Positions 19,514-27,943 of a DNA stretch of 64,000 bases are shown here, piece by piece. Below the pieces are notes generated by a model, which saw only the letters and a program-made list of their open reading frames with translations, made no database searches and was not told the origin of the DNA. The stretch comes from Verrucomicrobiota bacterium (lineage in GTDB: Bacteria; Verrucomicrobiota; Verrucomicrobiia; Opitutales; Opitutaceae), in assembly GCA_016871755.1 (NCBI GenBank), contig VHCJ01000006.1:105634-169633 (forward strand), read 5' to 3'. A program made the position numbers and the translations under genes. Positions within the stretch are counted from its first letter, which is position 1. Each line of letters begins with the position of its first letter.

Positions 19514-21559
19514 TCAGGGCGGCAGCGCCGGATCCCGGGACCGCACGCCCGCCGGAGTGACGAGTACCGGGCTCCGGAACAGCGCGCCGGGAGGCAGGTC
19601 GCCGACGATCTGCTTCTTCGGCGATCCTCCGGGACTCACGAGGTTGGCGGTCACAAAGATGAGGAGGTTCCGTTTCTGCGAGCTCTCGCCGCGCGAGCGG
19701 AAGAGCCGGCCCAGCAGCGGCACGTCGCCAAGGATCGGGATCTTGTCCTCGACCTTCCTGACCTCCTCCCGGGTCAGACCACCCATCACCAACGTCGCCC
19801 CGTCCCAGAGCGTCACCCGGGTCGAGACCTCGCGCACCGAAAAGATGGGCTGATAGAAGCCGGGCGGCACCGTCACCGTCCGCCCGCCCGAAACCGCCAC
19901 GCTGGGTCCGCCAAACTCCACGAAGCCCTCGAACTCCGTGACCTTCGGTGCGAGGTCGAGGCTGATCGAGTAGTCGTCCTCCTCGACCGTGGGCGTCACC
20001 TTCAGTTCCACACCGACATTCCTCGACGTGAAATCCTGCGGCGTACCCGCCGTGATCGTCACCCCGGCCGAGCCGCCGCCAGCACCGTCGGCCGCCGTCC
20101 GGCCCGCGCCGACTTGGCTCTGGATTTCGCCGAAGCTCTGCGGGTAGCGCATCTCCTGCGCGACCGTGATGGTCGCGGTGTGCCCGGAGAGCACCGTGAC
20201 GCGGGGCGCGCTGAGCAGATCCCCGCCCGCCTTCTGCGCGAGCAGGCGCACCAGCGCATTCACGTCCACCCCGGAGAACTCCCCGCTGATCTCGGCCAGC
20301 GGCGGAGCGTCAGTCCCGACCGGCACCGCTCCCGGCAGCGCGGGCGGATGAGTCGACGCCACCGCCTCGCCGTCGATCACAATCGCGTTCCCCGCGCTGC
20401 CGCCGCCGAACGTGCCGGCAAGGCTGCGGGTCACCCCCGCCGTGCCGACTGTCACTCGACCCACCCCACCCGCTCCGCCGTTCGATCCGTTCCGCAGCGC
20501 GGTCCACGTGATCCCCATTTCCTCCAGCACCCCTTCCGTGACCTCGATGAACTTCGCTTCGATCTCCACCTGGCGGACGTCCGTGTAACGGTTCAGGATG
20601 GTCCGGATCCGATCGAGGTTGCGCGGCGTCTGGGTCACGATCATCGCCGATCCATCGTAAGCCAGGGAGGCTCCGGGCACGGAATCAAACGCCACTCCGG
20701 CCGACTGCAGGAACAGCCGCAAATGGGCGCTCTCCGTGCCTCCCGTCACCCCGCTGGAGGGCGCCAATCCTCCCGGCACCGCCGACTCACCCAGTCCGCC
20801 CGGATCCGCCGGAAGTGACTCCCCCGCCGCTCCGCGCCCGGCTCCACCCGCGAAGGCCGCCATCCGCACGACCGTCGCCCGCGCCACCGGGAAGAAAGCG
20901 GTGTCAAGCAACGAACGCTCTCCGCCGGGGCGGATCACCACGGCATCCGCCTGCACCTCGTACTGGTAGCCGACGGACTCGACGATGAAGTCCAGCGTCC
21001 GCTGCAGGGAGAGGTTGCGAAGCGCGAGCGTGACGCGGGGGTTCCGGTTCGTCGGGTCGAGCAGAACGATGTTCACCCCCGGCGCACCGGCGTCGGCCGC
21101 CTCGCGCTCCGCCGCCAGCGCGCTCAGGCTTTGCGCCACGCGCTGGAGTTCGACTTGGTTGAAGCTGACCTCCGGCAGCACAATCTCCTGCAGCTTCCGC
21201 AGAAGCGGAAGGTACGATTGCACCTCCCCGCCTGCGGGGGGCGGACTTTCCACGACCGCCGCCGGCCTCTTCCACGCCGCCTGAATCTCCTCCACCATGC
21301 GTGCGCGGGTGGTCGCTCGCCCCTGCCGCGACTCCGATCCGAGCGCGTCCGTCCGTGAACCACCAGGGTCCGCGGCAACGCCGTCGGCCGGAGCTGGCTC
21401 CGCCGCGCCTGCACCACCCGCCGCCCACACCACGCCCGCCGTGGCCAGCGTCGCAGCCACCAGCCGCAACGCCCACGCGAGCGTCGTCCGCCGCAGCAGG
21501 CGCCAAGTCGGCTTCGTCAGCGCGGCCGGGATCCATCCGATCAGCGGTCCGGTCATCAT
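19514..21559 (-). CDS. Secretin (PilQ/GspD family)
   Basis: Outer-membrane pore subunit, 681 aa. A short TM-like or signal segment (about residues 25-45, LAWALRLVAATLATAGVVWA) precedes a Pro-rich region, N-domains (VNIVLLDPTNRNPRVTLALRNLSLQRTLDFIVES) and the secretin core with VEIEAKFIEVTEGVLEEMGI, LLSAPRVTVLSGHTATI, VGVELKVTPTVEEDDYSI, TLVMGGLTREE and DKIPILGDVPLLGRLF. Its start overlaps the preceding stop (ATGA). Last gene of a four-gene operon that resembles Akkermansia Amuc_1101-1098; Amuc_1098 is the secretin there. No pilus ATPase or pilin is adjacent. Confidence 0.92.
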   Translation of the reverse strand: MMTGPLIGWIPAALTKPTWRLLRRTTLAWALRLVAATLATAGVVWAAGGAGAAEPAPADGVAADPGGSRTDALGSESRQGRATTRARMVEEIQAAWKRPAAVVESPPPAGGEVQSYLPLLRKLQEIVLPEVSFNQVELQRVAQSLSALAAEREAADAGAPGVNIVLLDPTNRNPRVTLALRNLSLQRTLDFIVESVGYQYEVQADAVVIRPGGERSLLDTAFFPVARATVVRMAAFAGGAGRGAAGESLPADPGGLGESAVPGGLAPSSGVTGGTESAHLRLFLQSAGVAFDSVPGASLAYDGSAMIVTQTPRNLDRIRTILNRYTDVRQVEIEAKFIEVTEGVLEEMGITWTALRNGSNGGAGGVGRVTVGTAGVTRSLAGTFGGGSAGNAIVIDGEAVASTHPPALPGAVPVGTDAPPLAEISGEFSGVDVNALVRLLAQKAGGDLLSAPRVTVLSGHTATITVAQEMRYPQSFGEIQSQVGAGRTAADGAGGGSAGVTITAGTPQDFTSRNVGVELKVTPTVEEDDYSISLDLAPKVTEFEGFVEFGGPSVAVSGGRTVTVPPGFYQPIFSVREVSTRVTLWDGATLVMGGLTREEVRKVEDKIPILGDVPLLGRLFRSRGESSQKRNLLIFVTANLVSPGGSPKKQIVGDLPPGALFRSPVLVTPAGVRSRDPALPP

Positions 21560-22464
21560 GGGTTCTCCGTTTCCCCAACCCTCGCCAAGTGCCATCGAAC
21601 CGGCACCCGCTCCGCCGTCAGGAGGGGCGAGGGCTCCGGGTGACCCGAGGCGCGCACGACCACGCGACGCGCCGTCACGTCGACCTCCGCCACTTCCACC
21701 ATCGCCCCGTCCGCGACGACGCGTTCGCCCGCCGAGACAAGATGCACCGGACCGTGCGCCGACAATTGAAGTTCCACCCGCGGAAGCCCCAGCCCCCTTC
21801 GCTCGGCGGTGCAGAGTTCGTGGACGGCGGAGGTGGCTCGCTCCCGCAGCACCGCCTGCGCCTCCCGCACCGGGGCGGCCCCAGCTACCTCCGGTTCCGC
21901 AGCGGACAAGCGAACCGTCAGCGAGACGATGCGGAAGGCCCCGTCTCCGAGGCTCCCTCCGCTCCTCCGCCAAACGAGCTCCCCTGAGGCGACGTCCTCG
22001 AATAGTCCCACCGGCTCCGGACCGTCCCCGGCAAATCCCACCAGTTGCCACGGAAAGCTGCGCCGCACGATACCCAGCACCTGCACCCCCTCTGTCGGTG
22101 GCTTCGTCTCCCCGGACCCCGGCCCGGCCGCACCGGCCGACGGTCGTCGTCCTCGCACCCAGCGCCCCCCCGGGTCCCGCCAGCACTCCGGCGGCGAGAG
22201 CAGGTCCCTCGAGGCATGGCTCCCGGAATCCGTCAACCGCTCCTCCCACCGCCAACGGGGTGGCGGGATGGCCGACACCAACAGGGGATCCACGGTGAAC
22301 TCCGCCGTCCGTTCGGTCTCTCCCGCGCCGCGTGGCTCGGCGCGCACACCCCGGTCCCGGCCAGTCCATCCGTAGTACGCGACGCTGCCCAGGGCGACCG
22401 ACGCCGCCACGGTCCAGACAAAGGCCCGCACGCCTCGCGCTCCACGGAGCCGCCGCCGTCTCAT
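21556..22464 (-). CDS. PilP-like periplasmic/inner membrane protein of the secretin operon
   Basis: A 302-aa protein with an Arg-rich start, one N-terminal membrane segment (VWTVAASVALGSVAYYGW, about 15-33) and a periplasmic remainder. The central segment VLGIVRRSFPWQLVGFAG, then PVGLFEDVASGELVWRRSG, is like the HR domain of PilP/GspC, which contacts secretin N-domains. Primary similarity is weak, so the call rests on position between the PilO-like gene and the secretin, with ATGA overlaps on both sides. It corresponds in order to Amuc_1099. Confidence 0.65.
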   Translation of the reverse strand: MRRRRLRGARGVRAFVWTVAASVALGSVAYYGWTGRDRGVRAEPRGAGETERTAEFTVDPLLVSAIPPPRWRWEERLTDSGSHASRDLLSPPECWRDPGGRWVRGRRPSAGAAGPGSGETKPPTEGVQVLGIVRRSFPWQLVGFAGDGPEPVGLFEDVASGELVWRRSGGSLGDGAFRIVSLTVRLSAAEPEVAGAAPVREAQAVLRERATSAVHELCTAERRGLGLPRVELQLSAHGPVHLVSAGERVVADGAMVEVAEVDVTARRVVVRASGHPEPSPLLTAERVPVRWHLARVGETENP

Positions 22465-23447
22465 GACCGTTCCTCCGCCGACGACCCGGATCGCCGGAGA
22501 GCTTCAATGCTTTCGACGACGAGTTCCACCCGCAAAGGGCGCGCCTCCAGCCGGTCGGCATCCAGACCCGGGCCCGCCGCCAGCGCTTTCACCTCCACCG
22601 AGCGCACCACCCACTCCGCCCGGTCCGCGAGCAAGCCGTTGAGGAATCCCCGCAACGTCCCCGCCCCGGTCGCCACGAAGGCGATCTGGAACGCCAGCGT
22701 ATCCATGTTTCGGTTACGCCGGAGCAGCCGGCCGGGGTCGGGATCGAAGAAGTCGCGCTCCGCGCCGGAATCGAGGCCGCGGCTCGCACGCCCTGGCGCT
22801 CCGGGACCCGGACGCTCCCGACGGATGTGCTCCAGCCGCGCCGGTCCCGCCGCGAACAGGCCCCGAAGCAGGTGCTCAATGCGCTCGCGCTGTCGCTCGA
22901 TACGCGGCACGTCCTCGCTTCGCGGCGCCCCCTCCGCATGCTCCGCGAAGCCAAAGGCCTCGCGCGGGCCGAGTTCGACGTTCGCCGCCGCCGCCGTGGC
23001 ACGCATCTCCTCCGCGAACCACGCGAGGTCGAAGAAGGCGTCGGCGCGCCCGCTGACCGATTCCTCCCGTGCACGGAGACGACTCTGCAAAAGCCCAGCC
23101 GACGGGAGCCCCTCTGGCATGGCCAGACGCTCCGACTGCTCCAGCCGCTCTGGCTGATCAGGCCGCTCCGGACCGAGCACGGCGAGCGCGAGGGCATCGG
23201 CGCCGCGCCCAGCCTCCTCCCGTGCCGCTCGCAGGCGCTCCGCCACCGCCTCCGTCGCCGGAGGCCGGCCGCCGAGGAGTCCCCGGCGCTGCCCCTCCAG
23301 AGTCGCTGCCCGCCGCTCGTTCGCCTGCACCCGGCCGATGTCGCCGAGGAGTGAGATTCCTGCGCCCGCCGTCAGCAGCAAGGCAGCGCCAAACCCCGCC
23401 GCGACCGCGACCCGCGAAGCCGATCTCCGCGCGATGCTCCGGTTCAC
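22461..23447 (-). CDS. Amuc_1100-like (PilO-type) inner membrane protein
   Basis: A 328-aa protein with one N-terminal TM segment (VAVAAGFGAALLLTAGAGISLL, about 13-34), then Arg/Glu/Ala-rich coiled coil (about 40-125) and a C-terminal ferredoxin-like region (about 245-320, with LAFQIAFVATGAGTLRGFLNGL). Size, layout and gene order match Amuc_1100 of Akkermansia (317 aa), the PilO/PilN-like protein noted for host signalling. Overlaps both neighbours by ATGA. The assignment is by synteny and architecture; no sequence comparison was done. Confidence 0.65.
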   Translation of the reverse strand: MNRSIARRSASRVAVAAGFGAALLLTAGAGISLLGDIGRVQANERRAATLEGQRRGLLGGRPPATEAVAERLRAAREEAGRGADALALAVLGPERPDQPERLEQSERLAMPEGLPSAGLLQSRLRAREESVSGRADAFFDLAWFAEEMRATAAAANVELGPREAFGFAEHAEGAPRSEDVPRIERQRERIEHLLRGLFAAGPARLEHIRRERPGPGAPGRASRGLDSGAERDFFDPDPGRLLRRNRNMDTLAFQIAFVATGAGTLRGFLNGLLADRAEWVVRSVEVKALAAGPGLDADRLEARPLRVELVVESIEALRRSGSSAEERS

Positions 23448-25006
23448 TGCAGGGCCTCCGGCACGAGGGCCAACTCCAAGTCGAACCGCAACATCCCGGG
23501 CTCCGCGCGGGAAAAGCGCTCCCGCTCGATGCGAGCAATGGACGGAAGGCCCGCCACCTGCGCCAGCAGGGTTCGGACCCGGGGCTCGGCCTCCAGTTCA
23601 CCCAGCGATCCCTCGCTCCCACCCGACTCCGAGGCGAGCAGACCACCGGTCACGCGCACGCGCAATTCTCCCGCACCCGGCGAAGCGGCGCCACTCGTCG
23701 GTTGCAGGCCGTCCAGCCACGCGTCCTCCACCTCTTCAAGGCAGAGCTCCAGCCCACCCAGAAACTGCGGCCAGCGCAATCGGGCCGACGCCAGCGCTTG
23801 CAGGGCCTCGACTCTGGCCCGCTCCGCATCGAGGCGCTGCAGCGCCGCCCGGTTTTCGGCGTCGAGGCGCCGCAACCGCTCCACCTCGGCACTGAGATGC
23901 CGGACCCGGTCCGCCGTCTCCGCCGCGAGGCGGTGATAGTGCCACGCCGGCGGCAATGCCGCCACGCTGACGAGCGCCGCCGCGCCCAGCATGGTCACCC
24001 GTGCCACGCGTCGCGCCAGTCGGCGACTCCGCCCCGGTGGCAGAAAGTTGGCATCGGCCGCCGCATCGCCACCCCGCCCCCGGGCCAACGCGACGCACCC
24101 CAGCAACGCGAGTTCCCACGCCCCGCGTCGCTCCGCCGGCGGCGGCGTCACCCACGCCGCCGACGGAACCGAGGCGGGCCAAGTCTGGACCGGCAACCCA
24201 AGCCGCGACGCCAGCATCGCCGCGAAGGTCAGGGGCACTCCTTCGCCTTGCACCCAGACGCGCGCCGGTCGTGCCGGGCGCGCCGTCGACTCGCTGCCCG
24301 CGAGGGAAAGCAGCCGGGAAAGCTCGAGGTGCGCCCGCGCCGCCAGCGTCGCCGCTACCTCGTCCTCCAAGCGCTGACGCGCCGCCCGCGCCTGCTCCTC
24401 CGGGAGAGGCACCGACGGGTTCGGCGCCAGTTGGCGAGCCGCGACTTCATCCGCGGTGGTCAAAGCGCCAAGCATGACGCTGCGCGCGCGCCGCGCCCGA
24501 TCATCGAGCCACAGAACCACACTCTCCCGCGCGCCCACCGAAAGCACGAGACAGGGCTCCACCGCCGGGTCACCTCCTTCACGCCATGCCGCCTCGAGTA
24601 CATCCGCCGGATCCACCAACCGCTCCACCGTGATCCCCGTCTCCTCCGCGCACACACACGCCCGCTCCGCCACCGCCAACGCCACGCTCCGCAACTCGAT
24701 CCGCACCCGTCCACCCTGCACCGCCTGCGGCCGGGCGTCCCACACTGAGTCTGTCGCAACCGCCCCGAGATGCTGCGCCGCCTCGAAGCGCATCACCGCT
24801 TCATCCGCACGCAGCGCCGCCTCCTCCAACCCGAATTCCCGGCGCTGGACCTCCCCGGGCCTCAGGAGTCCCCAACCCGCCGTCCCGCGCTTCGCGCCCT
24901 CCCCCGGGGGATGCCACGTCGCCGTCCAACGGCCTCCCCGGTCGATCGCCACCTCCACCACTCCACGCTCAGTCGACCCCACGGGCGCAAGGATTCTGAA
25001 GTTCAT
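23444..25006 (-). CDS. PilM-like actin fold fused to a PilN-like membrane domain
   Basis: First gene of the operon, 520 aa. The N-terminal half (to about residue 340) is PilM-like: MRFEAAQHLGAVATDSVWDARP resembles the FEAxQxIP..VVWD motif, although the usual phosphate-binding motifs are poor. A single TM segment (about 347-367, VTMLGAAALVSVAALPPAW) is followed by coiled coil (LSAEVERLRRLDAENRAALQ) and a PilN-type domain. In most systems PilM and PilN are separate proteins. The start is the ATG before NFRILAPVGS; the longer frame upstream lacks homology. Confidence 0.75.
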   Translation of the reverse strand: MNFRILAPVGSTERGVVEVAIDRGGRWTATWHPPGEGAKRGTAGWGLLRPGEVQRREFGLEEAALRADEAVMRFEAAQHLGAVATDSVWDARPQAVQGGRVRIELRSVALAVAERACVCAEETGITVERLVDPADVLEAAWREGGDPAVEPCLVLSVGARESVVLWLDDRARRARSVMLGALTTADEVAARQLAPNPSVPLPEEQARAARQRLEDEVAATLAARAHLELSRLLSLAGSESTARPARPARVWVQGEGVPLTFAAMLASRLGLPVQTWPASVPSAAWVTPPPAERRGAWELALLGCVALARGRGGDAAADANFLPPGRSRRLARRVARVTMLGAAALVSVAALPPAWHYHRLAAETADRVRHLSAEVERLRRLDAENRAALQRLDAERARVEALQALASARLRWPQFLGGLELCLEEVEDAWLDGLQPTSGAASPGAGELRVRVTGGLLASESGGSEGSLGELEAEPRVRTLLAQVAGLPSIARIERERFSRAEPGMLRFDLELALVPEALQ

Positions 25007-25122
25007 AACGCTATCCAATTGCTCTTGAGATTCGTCGTCAATGCAAAAACGACGCTTTAGATATTCGGTGGCATATTCAAGGAGTGACGTGGCGTGTCGT
25101 AAGCTGGAGTGTCGCCGTCCCG

Positions 25123-25704
25123 ATGAACGCCTCCTCCCCCGCCCTCGGCTATAAGATCGCCGTGCTCGTTTTCGTGGAAAACTCACGTGGACAACAGCTT
25201 CTGCTCCTGCGAACCAAGGCGCCCAATCGGGGATCATGGAGTCCGCTGGGTGGAAAGCTGGAGACGGGGATTGGCGAATCTCCGTTCGAATGCGCGGCGC
25301 GCGAGGCTCGGGAAGAGGCCGGGCTGGACCTGGAGGTCAGCGATCTCCACCTGTTCGCGATGATCGCGGAGCGGGCCTACGAGGGGCAGTCACACTGGCT
25401 GCTCTTCCTGTTTCGCTCCCGAAAGGTCCTTGATGCCGTCCCTCCCGCCATCGCGGAGGGACGTTTCGACTTCTTCTCCCGCCCGGCAATCGACGCGCTG
25501 TCCATTCCGGAGACCGACCGAACGATCCTCTGGCCGCTGTTTGACCGTCATCGGGACGGGTTCGTGGCGCTGCGTGCCAACTGCGATCCGGCCGGGCCGA
25601 TCGTCTGCACGATCGAGGAAACGCTGGTTCCCTCCGTGCTCCACTCCGCCCCACCCGCAGCTTCCTCCGCGCTGTCCCCTGAGGACGGCGGCGCCGCCAA
25701 CTAA
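25123..25704 (+). CDS. Nudix hydrolase family protein
   Basis: A 193-aa Nudix protein that would hydrolyse a nucleoside diphosphate linked to another group. The box reads GGKLETGIGESPFECAAREA then REEAGLDL; the catalytic REAREEAG core is intact, but two residues (IG) are inserted between the first Gly and the first Glu, so the spacing is 7 and not 5. A GTG 39 bp upstream could also start the frame; ATG was chosen because family-like sequence begins after it. The C-terminal 50 residues are unlike the family. Substrate unknown. Confidence 0.88.
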   Translation: MNASSPALGYKIAVLVFVENSRGQQLLLLRTKAPNRGSWSPLGGKLETGIGESPFECAAREAREEAGLDLEVSDLHLFAMIAERAYEGQSHWLLFLFRSRKVLDAVPPAIAEGRFDFFSRPAIDALSIPETDRTILWPLFDRHRDGFVALRANCDPAGPIVCTIEETLVPSVLHSAPPAASSALSPEDGGAAN

Positions 25705-25707
25705 CTC

Positions 25708-25738
25708 TTGATTTCGCCCGCTTCCGGCGGAGACTAAT
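25708..25738 (+). promoter_or_regulatory. Candidate sigma-70 promoter of the pdh operon
   Basis: TTGATT (25708-25713) is followed after about 18 bp by the AT-rich GACTAAT (25732-25738). It is 28 bp upstream of the pdhA GTG start and just after the Nudix stop. The -10 match is loose, so this is a positional guess. Confidence 0.35.
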
Positions 25739-25765
25739 CCGTTCATTCCTGCAACTGCGTTTCCT

Positions 25766-26866
25766 GTGAGCACCAAATCGACTGCCAGCTCCGTCACCCC
25801 TCAACCGGAGGGAGCCAAGGGCCCCGGCGACCCTCGCCAAGCCCCGATCAACGCCCGCCTCAAGCCGGCGGACAAGATCGAGCTCTACCGGACCATGGTC
25901 CGGATCCGCCGCTTTGAGGAGCGGAGCCTTCGCGCCTATCAGGCCAAGAAGATCGGTGGTTTCCTCCATCTCTACATCGGCCAAGAGGCCGTCGCGGTGG
26001 GTTGCTGCTCACTGATGGGCCCCAACGACCACGTGATCACCGCCTACCGCGATCACGGGCACGCCATCGCGGTCGGTATGGACACCAAGCCGTTGATGGC
26101 CGAGCTCTACGGCAAGATCACCGGTTGCTCCAAGGGCAAGGGAGGGTCGATGCATTACTTCGATCCGTCGCGCAATTTCTGGGGCGGACACGGCATCGTC
26201 GGTGGCCAGATTCCGCTCGGGACCGGCCTCGCCTACGCGCTCAAGTACAAGGGGCTCAAGGGCGCCGCCATGGCCTTCATGGGCGATGGGGCGGTGAATC
26301 AGGGTGCGGTGCACGAGGCCTACAACCTCGCCGCCCTCTGGGACTTGCCCGTCATCTTCGTCATCGAGAACAACGGCTATTCGATGGGCACCAGCCAGGC
26401 CCGCTCCTCCGCCGGGGACCTCGCGCGACGCGCCGAGGGCTACCACATGGCTTGGGGCGTCTGCAATGGCCACGACGTCCTGGAAGTCCGTTCCGTGATG
26501 AACGAGTTCCTCCAGCGCGCCCGCGAGCAGTCCAAGCCCGCCGTGGTCGAGATCAAGACCTACCGCTACCGCGGTCACTCAGTCGCTGATCCGGATCGCA
26601 CCTACCGCGACAAGTCCGAGATCGAGGAGTACCAGCGCACGAAGGATCCGATCAACGTGTACCGGACCGCACTGATCACCAACAAGGTCTTCGACGAGGC
26701 GGCGGCCGACCAGATCGACACCGAGGCGCGCGCCGAGGCGGATGTCGCCGCCGACTTCGCCGAGGCGAGTCCGTTCCCGACCGCCGACGACATCCAAAAG
26801 GATGTCTACTGGGAAACCGACAACCCAAGCCAGCGGACATCCGGCGGCCGGTTGTTCTTCACCTGA
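25766..26866 (+). CDS. pdhA: Pyruvate dehydrogenase E1 component, alpha subunit
   Basis: ThDP enzyme subunit that decarboxylates pyruvate and, with the beta subunit, acetylates the E2 lipoyl group. The 366 aa start at GTG and have an unconserved Pro/Ala tip of about 30 residues. Signatures are MVRIRRFEERSLRAY, HLYIGQEAVAVG, DHVITAYRDHGHA, the ThDP motif MGDGAVNQGAVHEAYNLAAL through VIENNGYSMGTS, and the phosphorylation-loop-like YRYRGHSVADPDRTYR. First gene of pdhA-pdhB-pdhC on one strand with gaps of about 50 bp. The YRYRGHS loop favours pyruvate, but a branched-chain 2-oxoacid substrate cannot be excluded. Confidence 0.93.
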   Translation: MSTKSTASSVTPQPEGAKGPGDPRQAPINARLKPADKIELYRTMVRIRRFEERSLRAYQAKKIGGFLHLYIGQEAVAVGCCSLMGPNDHVITAYRDHGHAIAVGMDTKPLMAELYGKITGCSKGKGGSMHYFDPSRNFWGGHGIVGGQIPLGTGLAYALKYKGLKGAAMAFMGDGAVNQGAVHEAYNLAALWDLPVIFVIENNGYSMGTSQARSSAGDLARRAEGYHMAWGVCNGHDVLEVRSVMNEFLQRAREQSKPAVVEIKTYRYRGHSVADPDRTYRDKSEIEEYQRTKDPINVYRTALITNKVFDEAAADQIDTEARAEADVAADFAEASPFPTADDIQKDVYWETDNPSQRTSGGRLFFT

Positions 26867-26912
26867 TGCGTCTGCCCGCTCCGCACGCCTCCACCTCCGT
26901 CCCCTTTCCGCC

Positions 26913-27890
26913 GTGCCTCTGATCACTTACCGCGAAGCCATTCGTCACGCGCTCTCCGAGGAGCTCGATCGCGACCCGAACGTCGTCATCATGGGCGAGG
27001 AAGTCGCCCAGTTCAACGGGGCCTACAAGGTCACCGAGGGACTCCTCGCCAAGTACGGTCCGAAGCGAATCGTCGACACGCCCATCAGCGAGGCCGGCTT
27101 TATCGGTGCCGGCATCGGCGCCTCCATGCTCGGCATCCGTCCGGTGATGGAACTCATGTTCTGGTCCTTCTATTCCGTCGCGTTCGACCAGATCCTGAAC
27201 AACGCCGCCAACGTCCGCTACATGTCCGGTGGTCAGATCAACTGCCCCATCGTCATCCGCGGTCCCGCCAACGGTGGCACCAACGTCGGCGCCACCCACT
27301 CCCACACGCCGGAAAACGTCCTCGCCAACCATCCGGGAGTGAAGGTCGTCGTGCCGGCCACCGCCTACGACGCGAAGGGCCTGCTCAAGTCCGCGATCCG
27401 CGACAACGACCCGGTCTTCTTCCTCGAGAACACCATGCTCTACGGAGAAAAGGGCGAGGTGCCGGAGGGCGAGTACACGATCCCGCTCGGGGTCGCGGAG
27501 ATCAAGCGCGCCGGCACCGATCTGAGCATCATCACCTACGGGCGCTCCGTCCTGTACGCACTCGCCGCCGCCGAACGTCTCGCCGCCGAGAAAAAGGTCT
27601 CCGTCGAGGTCGTCGATCTGCGCTCCATCCGCCCGCTCGATGTCGACACCGTCCTCGCCTCCGTCGCCCGCACGCACCGCGTGCTGATCGTCGAGGAGCA
27701 GAAGCCGTTCGCCAGCGTCGGCGCCCAACTGGCCTTCACCATCCAGCGCGAAGCCTTCGACGAACTCGACGCGCCGATCCACCGGGTCACCACCGTCGAC
27801 GCTCCCGCCATCTACAGCTCGCCCGTCGAAATCGAGCAGCTCCCGACTCCCAACCGCGTCTATCTCGAGGCCTTGAAGGTGCTCGCCTGA
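26913..27890 (+). CDS. pdhB: Pyruvate dehydrogenase E1 component, beta subunit
   Basis: The 325-aa partner of the alpha subunit; it completes the E1 active site and binds E2. The start is a GTG at PLITYREAIRHALSEEL, since upstream in-frame sequence overlaps pdhA and lacks homology. Motifs: MGEEVAQFNGAYKVTEGL, RIVDTPISEAGFIGAGIGA, the cofactor-domain segment TNVGATHSH and VLIVEEQKPFASVGAQLAF. The gene is 46 bp behind pdhA. Confidence 0.94.
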   Translation: MPLITYREAIRHALSEELDRDPNVVIMGEEVAQFNGAYKVTEGLLAKYGPKRIVDTPISEAGFIGAGIGASMLGIRPVMELMFWSFYSVAFDQILNNAANVRYMSGGQINCPIVIRGPANGGTNVGATHSHTPENVLANHPGVKVVVPATAYDAKGLLKSAIRDNDPVFFLENTMLYGEKGEVPEGEYTIPLGVAEIKRAGTDLSIITYGRSVLYALAAAERLAAEKKVSVEVVDLRSIRPLDVDTVLASVARTHRVLIVEEQKPFASVGAQLAFTIQREAFDELDAPIHRVTTVDAPAIYSSPVEIEQLPTPNRVYLEALKVLA

Positions 27891-27943
27891 TTCGCGTCTC
27901 CCCGCCTAGTCTCCGACTTTCCGAAACACCCCACCTTTCCGCC

